The position numbers and the translations under genes are program-made. A model generated the notes under the pieces. It worked only from the letters and a program-made list of their open reading frames with translations, was not told the DNA's origin and did not search any database. Source: Fischerella thermalis PCC 7521 (lineage in GTDB: Bacteria > Cyanobacteriota > Cyanobacteriia > Cyanobacteriales > Nostocaceae). Taken from it: 37,992 nt of DNA. Position 1 is the stretch's first letter, and each line of letters begins with the position of its first letter. Below, one piece after another: positions 1-8,071 of this stretch. The stretch is from NCBI RefSeq assembly GCF_000317225.1, contig NZ_AJLL01000075.1:1-37992 (forward strand), read 5' to 3'.

Positions 1-156
1 TTTTTAGAATGGTTGCGAGATAGTGGTCGATTAATACCACGAGGCGAAGAGGAATATTATGCTTACGATGAAGAGGAAGAAGAAGAAATAGCTGAGATCG
101 TGGGTCACGATACCTATAATTTTGAAGAAGAGACAATAGAGGAACTAGAGGATTAA
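1..156 (+). CDS. 3' end of a small acidic protein, possibly DUF3134
   Basis: The frame is open from the window edge to a TAA at 154-156, giving 51 residues of a protein whose start lies outside. The visible part begins with a tryptophan-containing segment (LEWLRDSGRLIPRG) and ends in a strongly acidic tail with runs of Glu. This arrangement resembles small cyanobacterial DUF3134 proteins, which I recall as carrying a similar 'L-x-W-L-x-x-(S/T)-G-R-L-I' segment before an acidic end. That match is from memory and was not searched. No function can be assigned. Confidence 0.5.
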   Translation, partial: FLEWLRDSGRLIPRGEEEYYAYDEEEEEEIAEIVGHDTYNFEEETIEELED

Positions 157-236
157 TATCGTGTCTGCTGAAACACTTATGTTACGCGTCGGGGTTGGTA
201 ATAGGTAATGGGTAATCGGTAATTGGTTTAAAACAA
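156..236 (+). repeat. dispersed intergenic repeat, copy A
   Basis: It begins ATATCGTGTCTGCT, continues through ACACTTAT and a GC-rich GCGTCGGG patch, then runs into degenerate GGTAAT units. Related copies lie at 23436-23506 (same strand) and 15083-15167 (opposite strand). It starts immediately after the stop codon of the preceding gene. Confidence 0.6.
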
Positions 237-385
237 TCTTCCCTACCAATTACCAACGACAAAACACGATATCGTAAGCAATTAACCGGATTTGATAAAG
301 TTCTCTAAATACAAACAAAAAATGCTGGTAACAGAAACTTAAATCTATTGCCAGCTAATTTTTGCTTTTATCTTGACACAAACAA

Positions 386-1363
386 TTAAACCAGTTTCAG
401 TTCTGGATATTGTGCCAACACATCTTCACTAGTGAGGACATCGTTTTCTGCTTGCGGAGTCCACAGTACCTCAAAGGCTAACAACTGTTCACCAGGGATG
501 CTGCCGATTTGACGTAAGGCTTGACGCAAATCATCGGCGTTGTTAATTTGTGGTATTTCAAATTTACCCAGAGTAGCTGCCAAGAGAGTCACAATAATGT
601 ATTCTCCAGGGCCTTCGGTGATTAGGCGAGTTGGGTTATCGAGTTGCTCAGCAGATGGTAAAGCCTGTTTGCGAGTTGCTTCTTTGAGCTGGTTGTTGAC
701 GTTAGACAAAGTTTCTTCGCTGAACTTGCTACGTTCTGCCAATACTAGACGATTAAATGTTGATTCTGCTGCATTTAAGCGCGCTTGTTGAGTACCACCA
801 CCTGCATATACCCAGTATTCTGGATGGCGGAGTAAAGCGAGGCTAGCTTCTTGCAATACTTCAACTCTACCCTCAGGAGAATTAGTATCAGCAGTTTCGG
901 CTATGTAGTTAAGTTCTTGTTGCAACTCACGGGCGTTAGCTAATAAACCCACCTGTAGGCGGCTAATGGAAACTGTAGGGTTGCTGCTGTAGCCAACTTC
1001 ATCACCACCACTAGCAGCACGGCGGAAAGACTGGACTAAAAAGCCAGCAATTGCCAAAAAAATCAACAGGCCAAATAATCCACCACCAAAACCAAACACC
1101 GGCACTACAAAAGGAAATCCAAATCCACCACCTGGGTAAACTGGGTAAGGAGCAGGATAGTATCCACCACCGGGAGGTGCATAAGTCCGGGGGGATGAGT
1201 AGCCACGACCACTGCTGGGCATTCGGAAAGAACCACCACCAATTCGACCTCCACTGGCTGCTAATGCTCCATCAGCATGACTCAATGCCAACGTGAACAC
1301 CAAAAATAGGACGAACAGCGGTTTTAAAAGCCGTTTGAAGGCTTGTTGTAGTTTTTTATGCAT
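386..1363 (-). CDS. DUF1517 family membrane-anchored protein
   Basis: A 325-residue protein, read from the ATG at 1363. An upstream in-frame TTG at 1405 would add 14 polar residues ahead of the signal sequence, so the ATG is preferred. Residues about 1-36 form a basic, then hydrophobic segment ending ALA-ASG, which fits a signal peptide or anchor. A Gly/Pro/Tyr-rich linker (SSGRGYSSPRTYAPPGGGYY) follows, then a second hydrophobic segment (GFGGGLFGLLIFLAIAGFLV) and a soluble C-terminal domain from VSISRLQVGLL to the end. This order, with conserved LQVGLLA and RLNAAESTFN segments, matches the DUF1517 family of cyanobacteria and plastids. Its biochemical role is unknown to me; thylakoid or plasma membrane placement is inferred from the hydrophobic segments. 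Confidence 0.82.
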   Translation of the reverse strand: MHKKLQQAFKRLLKPLFVLFLVFTLALSHADGALAASGGRIGGGSFRMPSSGRGYSSPRTYAPPGGGYYPAPYPVYPGGGFGFPFVVPVFGFGGGLFGLLIFLAIAGFLVQSFRRAASGGDEVGYSSNPTVSISRLQVGLLANARELQQELNYIAETADTNSPEGRVEVLQEASLALLRHPEYWVYAGGGTQQARLNAAESTFNRLVLAERSKFSEETLSNVNNQLKEATRKQALPSAEQLDNPTRLITEGPGEYIIVTLLAATLGKFEIPQINNADDLRQALRQIGSIPGEQLLAFEVLWTPQAENDVLTSEDVLAQYPELKLV

Positions 1364-2006
1364 AACACAGTCACTTGAAAAACGATATTGATTATATTTG
1401 TCCAAAAAGGTGGGATTTTTTCATGCTTGGTTGGTGACGCTAGCTTATACCCTACAGAGAGTGTGAAAGTGAAAGTAGCTCTCATCACAAGCTACATATT
1501 AAATTTATCGTTTCTTATCCTGTGTCCGCAGCTATCCTCTACGCTAATTCGGTCGCAATAACCGTACATCTTTGGAGATGGGGAGATGGGGGGCTAGGGG
1601 TTCCCACTTTGTGTGGTGGTGGGGTGATGGGGAGTAGAGGAATAACAACTAACTACTAACCACTGTAGAGACGTGCCATGGCACGTCTCTACAACAACCA
1701 ACAACCAACAACCAACCATCAACCACTAACCAAGACAATTGACGATTCGGCATTTTGGCAGAACATTTTGATGGTATTTAGTTATTCTACTGAATACATC
1801 TATACCGAGTACATCATTACACTATTTCTTTGCGATTATGCAGCTAGGGATATAGCGATCGCAACTATAAACCCCAGCCCTACAAATTCTCCTAAGCATA
1901 CTTAAGAGTTAAATCATAAAGTGAATATCAAATCTGGGGAGTGTGTTAAAAATGTGTAATGCACTGTTGAATTGACTGTGTTACAGCACTTGAGATTAAA
2001 TTTCTG
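1364..2006. other. intergenic region between divergent genes, repeat-rich
   Basis: This 643-base gap separates the DUF1517 gene (-) from the glycosyltransferase (+), so promoters for both must lie here. I see G-rich low-complexity DNA at 1577-1640, heptamer repeats around a palindrome at 1641-1735, and one HIP1 site near 1855. No convincing gene is present; the reading frame across 1678-1905 runs through the palindrome and repeats. Confidence 0.7.
1641..1735. repeat. heptamer (STRR-like) repeats flanking a 28-bp palindrome
   Basis: AACTAAC/CAACCAA-type heptamers surround a perfect 28-bp palindrome at 1665-1692, with arms GTAGAGACGTGCCA and TGGCACGTCTCTAC. A second copy of the composite, in reverse orientation and with two changes in the palindrome, lies at 6030-6105. 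Confidence 0.75.
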
Positions 2007-3239
2007 ATGGAACATATTTCATCAAGGGTGGCGACGGTTGCAGAACAAACTGTATCTCCAAATATTCTTGTCGTATGCCGCACTTTTCTACCCAAGGAAG
2101 GCGGAATTGAGGAATATATATATAATCGCTGTTTGCAAGACACGGAAAGAGTTATTGTTCTGACCGCTAGTTGTGCAGGAGATAAAGCCTTTGATAAGTC
2201 ACAACTATTTCCTGTTTATCGTTGGCAAACTCCCAAATCTTGGGGTCATAGTTGGAGTCAAAATATCCTCCAACCATTTCTAAATACAGTTTGGTCAGCT
2301 ATCTTAGCAATAAAACTTTATTTTCGCTATCATTACCGCTACATTGAATGGGGTCACGGTTACGGCTTTATTTCACTGTTATTTTTAAGCTATCTTTTAC
2401 CTATTCGATTTTTTATCTACCTGCACGGGGATGATATTTTATGTGCTTTACGTAATCCGATTATGCGATCGCTGTTTGCATTTACTTTGCAAAGAGCAGA
2501 AGGTATTGTTTGTAACAGCTGCTGGACCAGAGATTTACTGACTAGACATTTTGAAATCGATACCCCAACTCACGTCATCCATCCTGTAGTCAGAAGAAAA
2601 AAATTTGGCGTTGCAACTCCTACTGCAATTGATGATTTACGTATACGGGTACGCAATAGGCACAATATTCCAGAAAATGCAGTAGTCATTCTTTCAGTCG
2701 GCAGCCTACAAAAATATAAAGGCTTTGACTTGGTCATAGATAATTTGCCACTACTGCTAACTTTAGGACTAGATGTTCACTATATTCTTTGTGGACGAGG
2801 CCCTTATGAGTCAAAACTACAATCTCAGGTGCAACGTCTGCGGTTGGATCGGTGGGTACATTTTGCTGGATATGTTGCTGATCGGGAATTGGCTGGTTAC
2901 TATGCAGCTTGTGATATATTTGCTTTGCTGACTTTATTCGATTGCAAAGCTAACAGCCACTTAGGTTTTGGCATGGTCTACTTAGAAGCAGCATATTTTG
3001 GTAAGCCTGTAATCGCCTCAAATATTGGTTGTGTCGCAGATACAGTCCGTCAAAGGGAAAACGGCTTAATTGTCAATCCCTATTCTGGTTTGGAAATATT
3101 TCAAGCTTTTCGCCAACTCTGTGAAAATCAGCAACTACGCGAACAACTTGGCCGTAGAGGAAAAATATTAGCTAACAAAAGAAGCTTGCACCGATGGCTT
3201 TATATTCCTGAGTCTCGTTATTCCTGTTTGCTGACTTAA
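2007..3239 (+). CDS. glycosyltransferase family 4 (GT-B fold)
   Basis: A 410-residue cytoplasmic or peripheral-membrane sugar transferase. The N-terminal Rossmann half has the acceptor-side loop FLPKEGGIEEY (residues 28-37) and YLHGDD (138-143). The C-terminal donor-binding half has ILSVGSLQKYKGFD (228-241), ILCGRGPY (260-267), an HFAGYV strand and LGFGMVYLEAAYFGKPVIASNIG (319-341). The usual E-x7-E motif reads L-x7-E here, because the first Glu is Leu319. Substrate cannot be inferred. The C-terminus after about residue 398 (YIPESRYSCLLT) is probably not native: a transposase fragment begins in another frame at 3212, so the gene end appears to have been replaced by mobile-element DNA. No clear Shine-Dalgarno precedes the ATG. 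No operon partner lies beside it. Confidence 0.85.
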   Translation: MEHISSRVATVAEQTVSPNILVVCRTFLPKEGGIEEYIYNRCLQDTERVIVLTASCAGDKAFDKSQLFPVYRWQTPKSWGHSWSQNILQPFLNTVWSAILAIKLYFRYHYRYIEWGHGYGFISLLFLSYLLPIRFFIYLHGDDILCALRNPIMRSLFAFTLQRAEGIVCNSCWTRDLLTRHFEIDTPTHVIHPVVRRKKFGVATPTAIDDLRIRVRNRHNIPENAVVILSVGSLQKYKGFDLVIDNLPLLLTLGLDVHYILCGRGPYESKLQSQVQRLRLDRWVHFAGYVADRELAGYYAACDIFALLTLFDCKANSHLGFGMVYLEAAYFGKPVIASNIGCVADTVRQRENGLIVNPYSGLEIFQAFRQLCENQQLREQLGRRGKILANKRSLHRWLYIPESRYSCLLT

Positions 3240-3343
3240 AGAGTTTGCATGAGTATCAGGTACGAGCTGCTAAAAGTCTCAAACGGCATTGGATTTTAGT
3301 GTTTACAGCTTGTACTTTTATTCTTTGGCATAAGTCAAGTTAA
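3212..3343 (+). pseudogene. C-terminal fragment of a DDE transposase
   Basis: The frame is open between a TGA at 3209-3211 and a TAA at 3341-3343, overlapping the glycosyltransferase 3' end in a different frame. Its 43 residues contain LKSLHEYQVRAAKSLKRHW followed by a hydrophobic ILVFTACTFILW. That layout (L-x-x-YQVR-x8-RHW then a hydrophobic helix) is what I recall at the C-terminus of IS701/IS4-type DDE transposases. No start codon and no catalytic part are present, so this is a remnant. The family call is from memory. Confidence 0.6.
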
Positions 3344-3583
3344 GTGAATTACATATAGCATAAGGATAATCGTTACTACTTCTTAATATTTTTAATGTAA
3401 ATATCAGTAATATTACTGTGTTACTTGTATATTTATGCGTATACAAATGAAGAGAGATATACAGTAAGAGCGTTAGCCTGAAAACTAAGGAGGATAGATG
3501 TAACTAGGGTTTTACACTTAGTTTATATCCCCTCCTTATTTCTACGTTAATGTAAAAAAATAATTAGACACAAATGTGTTGAC

Positions 3584-3623
3584 GACCAGAACCTCGACTT
3601 TTGAAAAAGTTGGGGTTCTGGTC
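3584..3623. repeat. 40-nt hairpin, probable mobile-element or terminator remnant
   Basis: The outer arms GACCAGAACC and GGTTCTGGTC pair perfectly and continue with a weaker ACTTTT/AAAAGT inner stem. It is followed on + by AAAAAA and on - by no T-run, so it is not a clear intrinsic terminator. It lies about 240 bases past the transposase fragment. Confidence 0.55.
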
Positions 3624-3860
3624 AAAAAATGTTTGTGACAGATAACCCACAAGCCTGGAGGGTTGTGACTCGGTTGTCAACCCAATACTTAATATTGCCT
3701 CTGAGGTTATTCACATACTACTTAAGTAATCATGGGCATAGAACAAAGTTTATATCATCAGATAGTGGAACGATAAAGAAGCGATCGCTAAAATTTGATG
3801 CAATATTCCCTTTCATCAATGATGACAATGAAAAATATTCGGATCTACTGTGCTGCCTAT

Positions 3861-3880
3861 AAATCCTGAATTCAGGATTT
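3861..3880. repeat. perfect 20-bp palindrome
   Basis: AAATCCTGAATTCAGGATTT reads the same on both strands. Its CCTGAATTCAGG centre recurs with a two-base spacer at 13274-13293. It lies about 105 bases before the gene at 3987 and could be an operator or simply a repeat. Confidence 0.5.
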
Positions 3881-3986
3881 CACTGCTAAGCAGTTAAGCA
3901 TATAAAAAGTATTGTCCAGTGATATTAACGATATAAATACTTACTAAGTAATTTGTTTAACCTCAGTAATTATATTGTGTACAATC

Positions 3987-4436
3987 ATGAATATTCGTAG
4001 TACTAGGTTGTATCTCCAAAGATTTCTTTTATATGTTGGCGTAGCGTGTGGAATATTGGGTGTAATAAACTCCGACACCGTATATTCCCAAACTAATTCT
4101 AGAATTTTTATACGAGTGACAGAACCCGCAGGTACTTATTTCAAAAGACGGGTTAACTGGTTTAGGCAGTCACCACAAATTACATCAAACTTACAAAGGT
4201 GTCGCGCTGAACTCAATGATGAATTTACGATCTCATCATACAGAAATCCAGTAGGTTTGCAACCGATTCGAGAGCGTAATAACAACTCTATTTATTTCGG
4301 TAACATCGAGTATCCTCAAGACTACTGGGAAGTAACTTTACAGAATGCCAGTGGTTGCCGAAATCAGGAAAATGCCAGTACTGGTCCCTGGTTTGTTTAT
4401 AAAAATCATGTACAAATACTACAAGCTCCTCAGTAG
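3987..4436 (+). CDS. small secreted protein of unknown function
   Basis: A 149-residue protein read from the ATG at 3987; an in-frame TTG four codons upstream is less likely. Residues 1-34 are basic, then hydrophobic (RFLLYVGVACGILGVI), ending near TVYSQ, which fits a Sec signal peptide. The mature part of about 115 residues contains two cysteines (CRAELNDEF and GCRNQE) that could form a disulfide, and a WFVYKNHVQIL end. I do not recognise the family. A periplasmic or extracellular location is inferred from the signal peptide alone. It stands alone, with repeat DNA on both sides. Confidence 0.65.
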   Translation: MNIRSTRLYLQRFLLYVGVACGILGVINSDTVYSQTNSRIFIRVTEPAGTYFKRRVNWFRQSPQITSNLQRCRAELNDEFTISSYRNPVGLQPIRERNNNSIYFGNIEYPQDYWEVTLQNASGCRNQENASTGPWFVYKNHVQILQAPQ

Positions 4437-4515
4437 TAAAGTGGGGTGATGGGGTGTGAGGAGTAGTAAACAACTACTAACCACTAACTACTAACAACCA
4501 ACAATCAACCATCAA
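4437..4515. repeat. low-complexity and heptamer repeats
   Basis: A GGGGTGATGGGGTGTGAGGA stretch is followed by AACTACTAAC/CAACCAA heptamers between two convergent genes. The reverse complement of the first part recurs at 35696-35723. Confidence 0.6.
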
Positions 4516-6024
4516 CTACTTACGTGTATACCGATGCTTCACCCCCACTGGAAAATACTCTGAATCGCCTGTTGGCGTTAATGTAATTTGTGGCGTTTGG
4601 TACTCTGGGGGAACGTAGTTAGCAAATTCAGTGTTGAGGCGCAAAAGTTGGGTGAGAATCGAACCTGCTACGATTTGCGTTCTTGCAACACTCGCTTCTT
4701 CTCCTGGTGCTAGTTCTACGATCACAGATAAATATCGATTCTTGTCTGCATCTTCTTTTACCTGCATGACAAATTTACCCGTCACCCAATCTCTAATTTC
4801 GGGCTGCTCTAATCCCACAGTCACATTTTCTGGGTAAATATTTGCACCAAAGTAGGAAACTGTAAAGTTAGAGCGTCCGAAAACGTAAACAAAAGGCAAA
4901 GGACGCACACCCCTACCACCATGGGCTTGCAATTCAGTTACTGGATCAAAATTATACTGTGCTAAAAACTTGAGCATGACATCGTAAGTAATTATGCCAC
5001 CAGTATCCAAAATGTTGTAACGCACTAAGGGAATACCGTTATCTCCAGAAAACACTAATGCTCCTTCTTTGACTTCAAAAAACCGAGTGATTGGGTCATA
5101 CTGTACAAGGGTAGGTAAACGGGATTCTCCAAACAAAGTCCGCGCTGCTTCTGGATTTGCTGCTAAAAAACGACGAATACACACACTTAAGGGTGTTTCG
5201 TTACCTAATACACCTGCATCTGCTGTGCCGTAGAGTGAGGCAGAATCATAGCAAAGATGTTGAAAACCAACCCTTTCTCCTACCAAACTGCGCCATTCCT
5301 CACTAAATACCTCTCCTGCCATCACCAATTTAACTCGATACTGCTGCCACTCGATTCCCCGAGCAATACCAGTATCAATCACATCTTTGAGAAAAGGTGG
5401 GTATCCCAATAGCACAACTTGATCAAAAGCAGTACCAAGTGCCTGTACTACCCGAAGAATTTCTTCCTTATTATTACCTGGGGTAATTACCGTAATTGGA
5501 TAACCTTTACTAGCAAGATAGCGACAGCAGTTGGTAGTGTACATTCCACCTACCCAAGTTCCCAAAGTGAAACAAATCACAGCAAGGGTGCGTCTAGTGT
5601 CAGCAGCAAAACTATCGTGAAATATTTGTTCAAAGCGTGTGGCAATTTGCAATTCATCGGTGAAGAAACGGGGCCAAAATGTTGGTTTTCCCGTTGAACC
5701 TGAAGAAACAGCAATCATGTCACAGCTAGAGAGCTGTCCGTAGCGGCATAAGTTTGCTAATGGGTGACGCAGTAAATAATTTTCTTTAGTAATCAATGGC
5801 AGAGTTTGGAAATCTGTAAAAGTTTGGATGGAATCAGGATTTATTGCTTGTTCTGCTAAGAAATTTTTATATGCAGGTACACTAGTAGCTACATCATGAA
5901 ATAATGACAAAACCCTAGATTCGCCTTCAGTGTTGAGATGCTGTTGTATAAGTGTATCTAAAGGAGTATGTAAAAAATCTGCATATACGCTAGCTGCTCG
6001 TTGGCGTTGTGATTCAGTATTCAT
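4516..6024 (-). CDS. phenylacetate-CoA ligase-like adenylate-forming enzyme (PaaK family)
   Basis: A 502-residue member of the ANL superfamily, read from the ATG at 6024. A GTG at 6069 lies inside a repeated palindrome and would add repeat-encoded residues. The phosphate-binding loop SSGSTGKPT is at residues 107-115. An LYGTADAGVLG segment matches the adenylate-contact region. The hinge region reads VFGRSNFTVSYFGANIYPENV, as in PaaK-type enzymes, and the C-terminus ends VGVKHRYTRK. Such enzymes activate a carboxylic acid with ATP, usually to a CoA thioester. No phenylacetate-degradation genes are nearby, so the substrate is unknown and another carboxylate is quite possible. The gene is monocistronic, with repeats at both ends. 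Confidence 0.82.
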   Translation of the reverse strand: MNTESQRQRAASVYADFLHTPLDTLIQQHLNTEGESRVLSLFHDVATSVPAYKNFLAEQAINPDSIQTFTDFQTLPLITKENYLLRHPLANLCRYGQLSSCDMIAVSSGSTGKPTFWPRFFTDELQIATRFEQIFHDSFAADTRRTLAVICFTLGTWVGGMYTTNCCRYLASKGYPITVITPGNNKEEILRVVQALGTAFDQVVLLGYPPFLKDVIDTGIARGIEWQQYRVKLVMAGEVFSEEWRSLVGERVGFQHLCYDSASLYGTADAGVLGNETPLSVCIRRFLAANPEAARTLFGESRLPTLVQYDPITRFFEVKEGALVFSGDNGIPLVRYNILDTGGIITYDVMLKFLAQYNFDPVTELQAHGGRGVRPLPFVYVFGRSNFTVSYFGANIYPENVTVGLEQPEIRDWVTGKFVMQVKEDADKNRYLSVIVELAPGEEASVARTQIVAGSILTQLLRLNTEFANYVPPEYQTPQITLTPTGDSEYFPVGVKHRYTRK

Positions 6025-6049
6025 AGTATTTTGTTGGTTGGTGGTTGTT

Positions 6050-6077
6050 GTAGAGACGTGCCATGGCACGTCTGTGC
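6050..6077. repeat. second copy of the GTAGAGACG palindrome
   Basis: GTAGAGACGTGCCATGGCAC followed by GTCTGTGC: the palindrome of 1665-1692 with two changes in one arm. Heptamer repeats flank it in reverse orientation relative to the first copy. It sits just upstream of the PaaK-like gene start. Confidence 0.7.
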
Positions 6078-6213
6078 AGTAGTTAGTCTTAGTGGTTGAT
6101 TGTTAACCATCTCCTATGTCTCCCTTGTCCTGCTTCCAATACCCGATCCCTCCGTAATCACGGCTATCCTTGTTGTAGCTAATAATAAAACCCTTTACCA
6201 ATTCTTCAGCACC

Positions 6214-7923
6214 ATGCAAGTCTATTGCAGTAAACAACACGCCAATCATAGGAGTAACCGTTTTTGTACTCAGTGTGGTGAACCTTTGCCTATTCATCAA
6301 GGAGAAATTATTGCTAATCGTTATAAAATCATCAAGTTACTGGGACAAGGGGGTTTTGGACGCACTTATTTAGCGGAGGATAGAAAACAATCTGCTAAAA
6401 CGTGTGTGCTGAAAGAATTTGCTCCGCAAGTAGAAGAAGAACAAGATTTAAAAAAAGCTAAAGAATTATTTGAGCGCGAAGCGAGTGTATTAAAAAAACT
6501 CCAGCATTCGCAAATTCCATGCTTTCACGCTTCATTACAAGCCAAAATAGGCAATCATGATTTTTTCTTTTTGGTGCAAGATTATGTGGAGGGTGAAAAT
6601 TACTTGGACTTGCTAGAAAAACGTCTTGCCAAAGGACAAAGTTTTAACGAAGAGGAAGTAATCACACTCCTACAAAAAATTTTACCTGTGCTGTCCTATA
6701 TTCACTCGCAAAATGTAGTTCATCGGGATATTTCTCCCGATAATTTGATTTGCCGACGTTCTGATCAACTGCCAGTATTAGTTGATTTTGGTGGTGTCAA
6801 ACAATTACCAGCTTCTCAAGGTTTTTGGTTTACCCAAATGGGTGGTATCCGCACAATTTTAGGTAAAAAAGGGTACGCACCAGAAGAACAGCTACGCCAA
6901 GGGAAAGCTTTTCCTAGTAGTGATTTATACTCATTAGCAGTGACGGCACTAGTATTATTGACAGGAAAAGAACCACAAAAACTTTATGATAGCTATCAGG
7001 GTAATTGGTACTGGGGAAAGGAAATCAAAGTCAACCCCAAGCTAGAAGCTGTGTTAAAAAAAATGCTGGCTTATAAACCAAGCGATCGCTATCAAAACGC
7101 CAATCAAGTCCTTAAAGATTTAAAATCGCCCATCCCTATTCCGGCTGTCAATCCCCACATCACCAAACTCAAAACAATGGTGGTTGCACCAGGGCGAAAA
7201 GGTGTCAAAGCGCTAGCTACGAGATTCCATAACAAAACCCAAGCGATCGCCCAAACTTTATCTATGCCCGTTTGGCTGCGTCCTTTCGCAATGAGTATGA
7301 TCGGCACAACTGTAGTTGCTTTGACTTTTGTCGGTTCTTGGGCGCTAGTAAGTGCCGTCATTCAAGGCGTATCATCAATTACTATTCCTACGATCACTCT
7401 CCCTAAATTACCTGATGGTTCCGATTCTCCTACTAAACCAGTGGGGGACTCTAGTAACAAAGAAGGAACCCGCATCAGCCAAATTTTAGATCGCCGCACC
7501 CGACTACAAATTCCAGAAGGATTTTTTATTCAAACAGTCGATCAAATTTTTTATACTAACAATCCAGAGCTTGTAGGACGTTCCCTCACCTCTGACTCTA
7601 AAGATGAAGCTTTGCGTCAAGAGTGGTACTCTACAGCAGAGGATCTATTAAAAAAAATAGAACAAGCTAAACTCAGTACCAACGCCCGTCGTCAATTAGG
7701 AACCTATAGCCGACGAAATTTACGAACTTGGCAGCAGCAAGCCCAAAACGGAGAGTTCGGTGACTATACAATCGAAGAACTCCAGAGAGAAACAAATCGA
7801 AAATTTGACCGATTATTTCCGGGACAACGCGGTAGAAATGCGAAACTGGATGAGAATACATTTGGTCAGATATGGTATGCGATCGCAGCCGATCAAGTAA
7901 GTAAACTAGAATCTGCTAATTAG
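6214..7923 (+). CDS. zinc-ribbon Ser/Thr protein kinase, membrane-anchored
   Basis: A 569-residue kinase read from the ATG at 6214; longer in-frame starts add a sequence unlike its neighbour. An N-terminal zinc-ribbon-like motif has Cys5, His9, Cys18 and Cys21. The kinase domain follows, with glycine loop GQGGFG, the VLKEF lysine, catalytic loop HRDISPDN (Asp and Asn present) and DFGG in place of the usual DFG-x, then APEEQ. One membrane segment (MIGTTVVALTFVGSWALVSAVI) precedes a C-terminal region of about 160 residues, presumably outside the cytoplasm, with RRNLRTWQQQ and FGQIWYAIA. The next gene repeats the whole architecture, so the pair is a tandem duplication. Substrates are unknown. 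Confidence 0.88.
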   Translation: MQVYCSKQHANHRSNRFCTQCGEPLPIHQGEIIANRYKIIKLLGQGGFGRTYLAEDRKQSAKTCVLKEFAPQVEEEQDLKKAKELFEREASVLKKLQHSQIPCFHASLQAKIGNHDFFFLVQDYVEGENYLDLLEKRLAKGQSFNEEEVITLLQKILPVLSYIHSQNVVHRDISPDNLICRRSDQLPVLVDFGGVKQLPASQGFWFTQMGGIRTILGKKGYAPEEQLRQGKAFPSSDLYSLAVTALVLLTGKEPQKLYDSYQGNWYWGKEIKVNPKLEAVLKKMLAYKPSDRYQNANQVLKDLKSPIPIPAVNPHITKLKTMVVAPGRKGVKALATRFHNKTQAIAQTLSMPVWLRPFAMSMIGTTVVALTFVGSWALVSAVIQGVSSITIPTITLPKLPDGSDSPTKPVGDSSNKEGTRISQILDRRTRLQIPEGFFIQTVDQIFYTNNPELVGRSLTSDSKDEALRQEWYSTAEDLLKKIEQAKLSTNARRQLGTYSRRNLRTWQQQAQNGEFGDYTIEELQRETNRKFDRLFPGQRGRNAKLDENTFGQIWYAIAADQVSKLESAN

Positions 7924-8047
7924 TTCTTAGTTGGTGGTTGGTTGTTGGTTGGAAAACCCCAATCAACTAACAACTAACAACACAAAAGTTCTTAGTTGGT
8001 GGTTGGTTGTTGGTTGGAAAACCCCAATCAACTAACAACTAACAACT
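7923..8047. repeat. 65-bp direct duplication between the two kinase genes
   Basis: Two nearly identical copies (7923-7987 and from 7988) each contain GGTTGGTTGTTGGTTGG, an AAAACCCC loop and CAACTAACAACTAAC, so each can fold back on itself. It lies between paralogous kinase genes and ends 24 bases before the second start codon. Confidence 0.85.
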
Positions 8048-8071
8048 AATAACACAAACTGACAAAGGACC

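Larger units (their letters stand above)
3344..3986. other. intergenic region with hairpins, no convincing gene
   Basis: After the transposase scrap there is AT-rich DNA with an imperfect inverted repeat at about 3487-3537 (AAGGAGGATA against TATCCCCTCCTT), the strong hairpin at 3584-3623 and the palindrome at 3861-3880. A 77-codon frame at 3629-3862 has no recognisable features or Shine-Dalgarno and is left unannotated. Confidence 0.6.

Noticed and set aside
1678-1905. 75-codon forward frame starting inside the palindrome at 1665.
   Set aside because: Its first third encodes heptamer-repeat residues (Asn/Gln/Pro/Thr) and the rest shows no recognisable protein.
3629-3862. 77-codon forward frame after the 3584 hairpin.
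   Set aside because: No Shine-Dalgarno, no domain or composition typical of a gene, and it lies among repeats.
4516-6024. PaaK-like gene as part of a phenylacetate pathway or of a nonribosomal peptide cluster.
   Set aside because: No other phenylacetate or peptide-synthetase genes are within the window.
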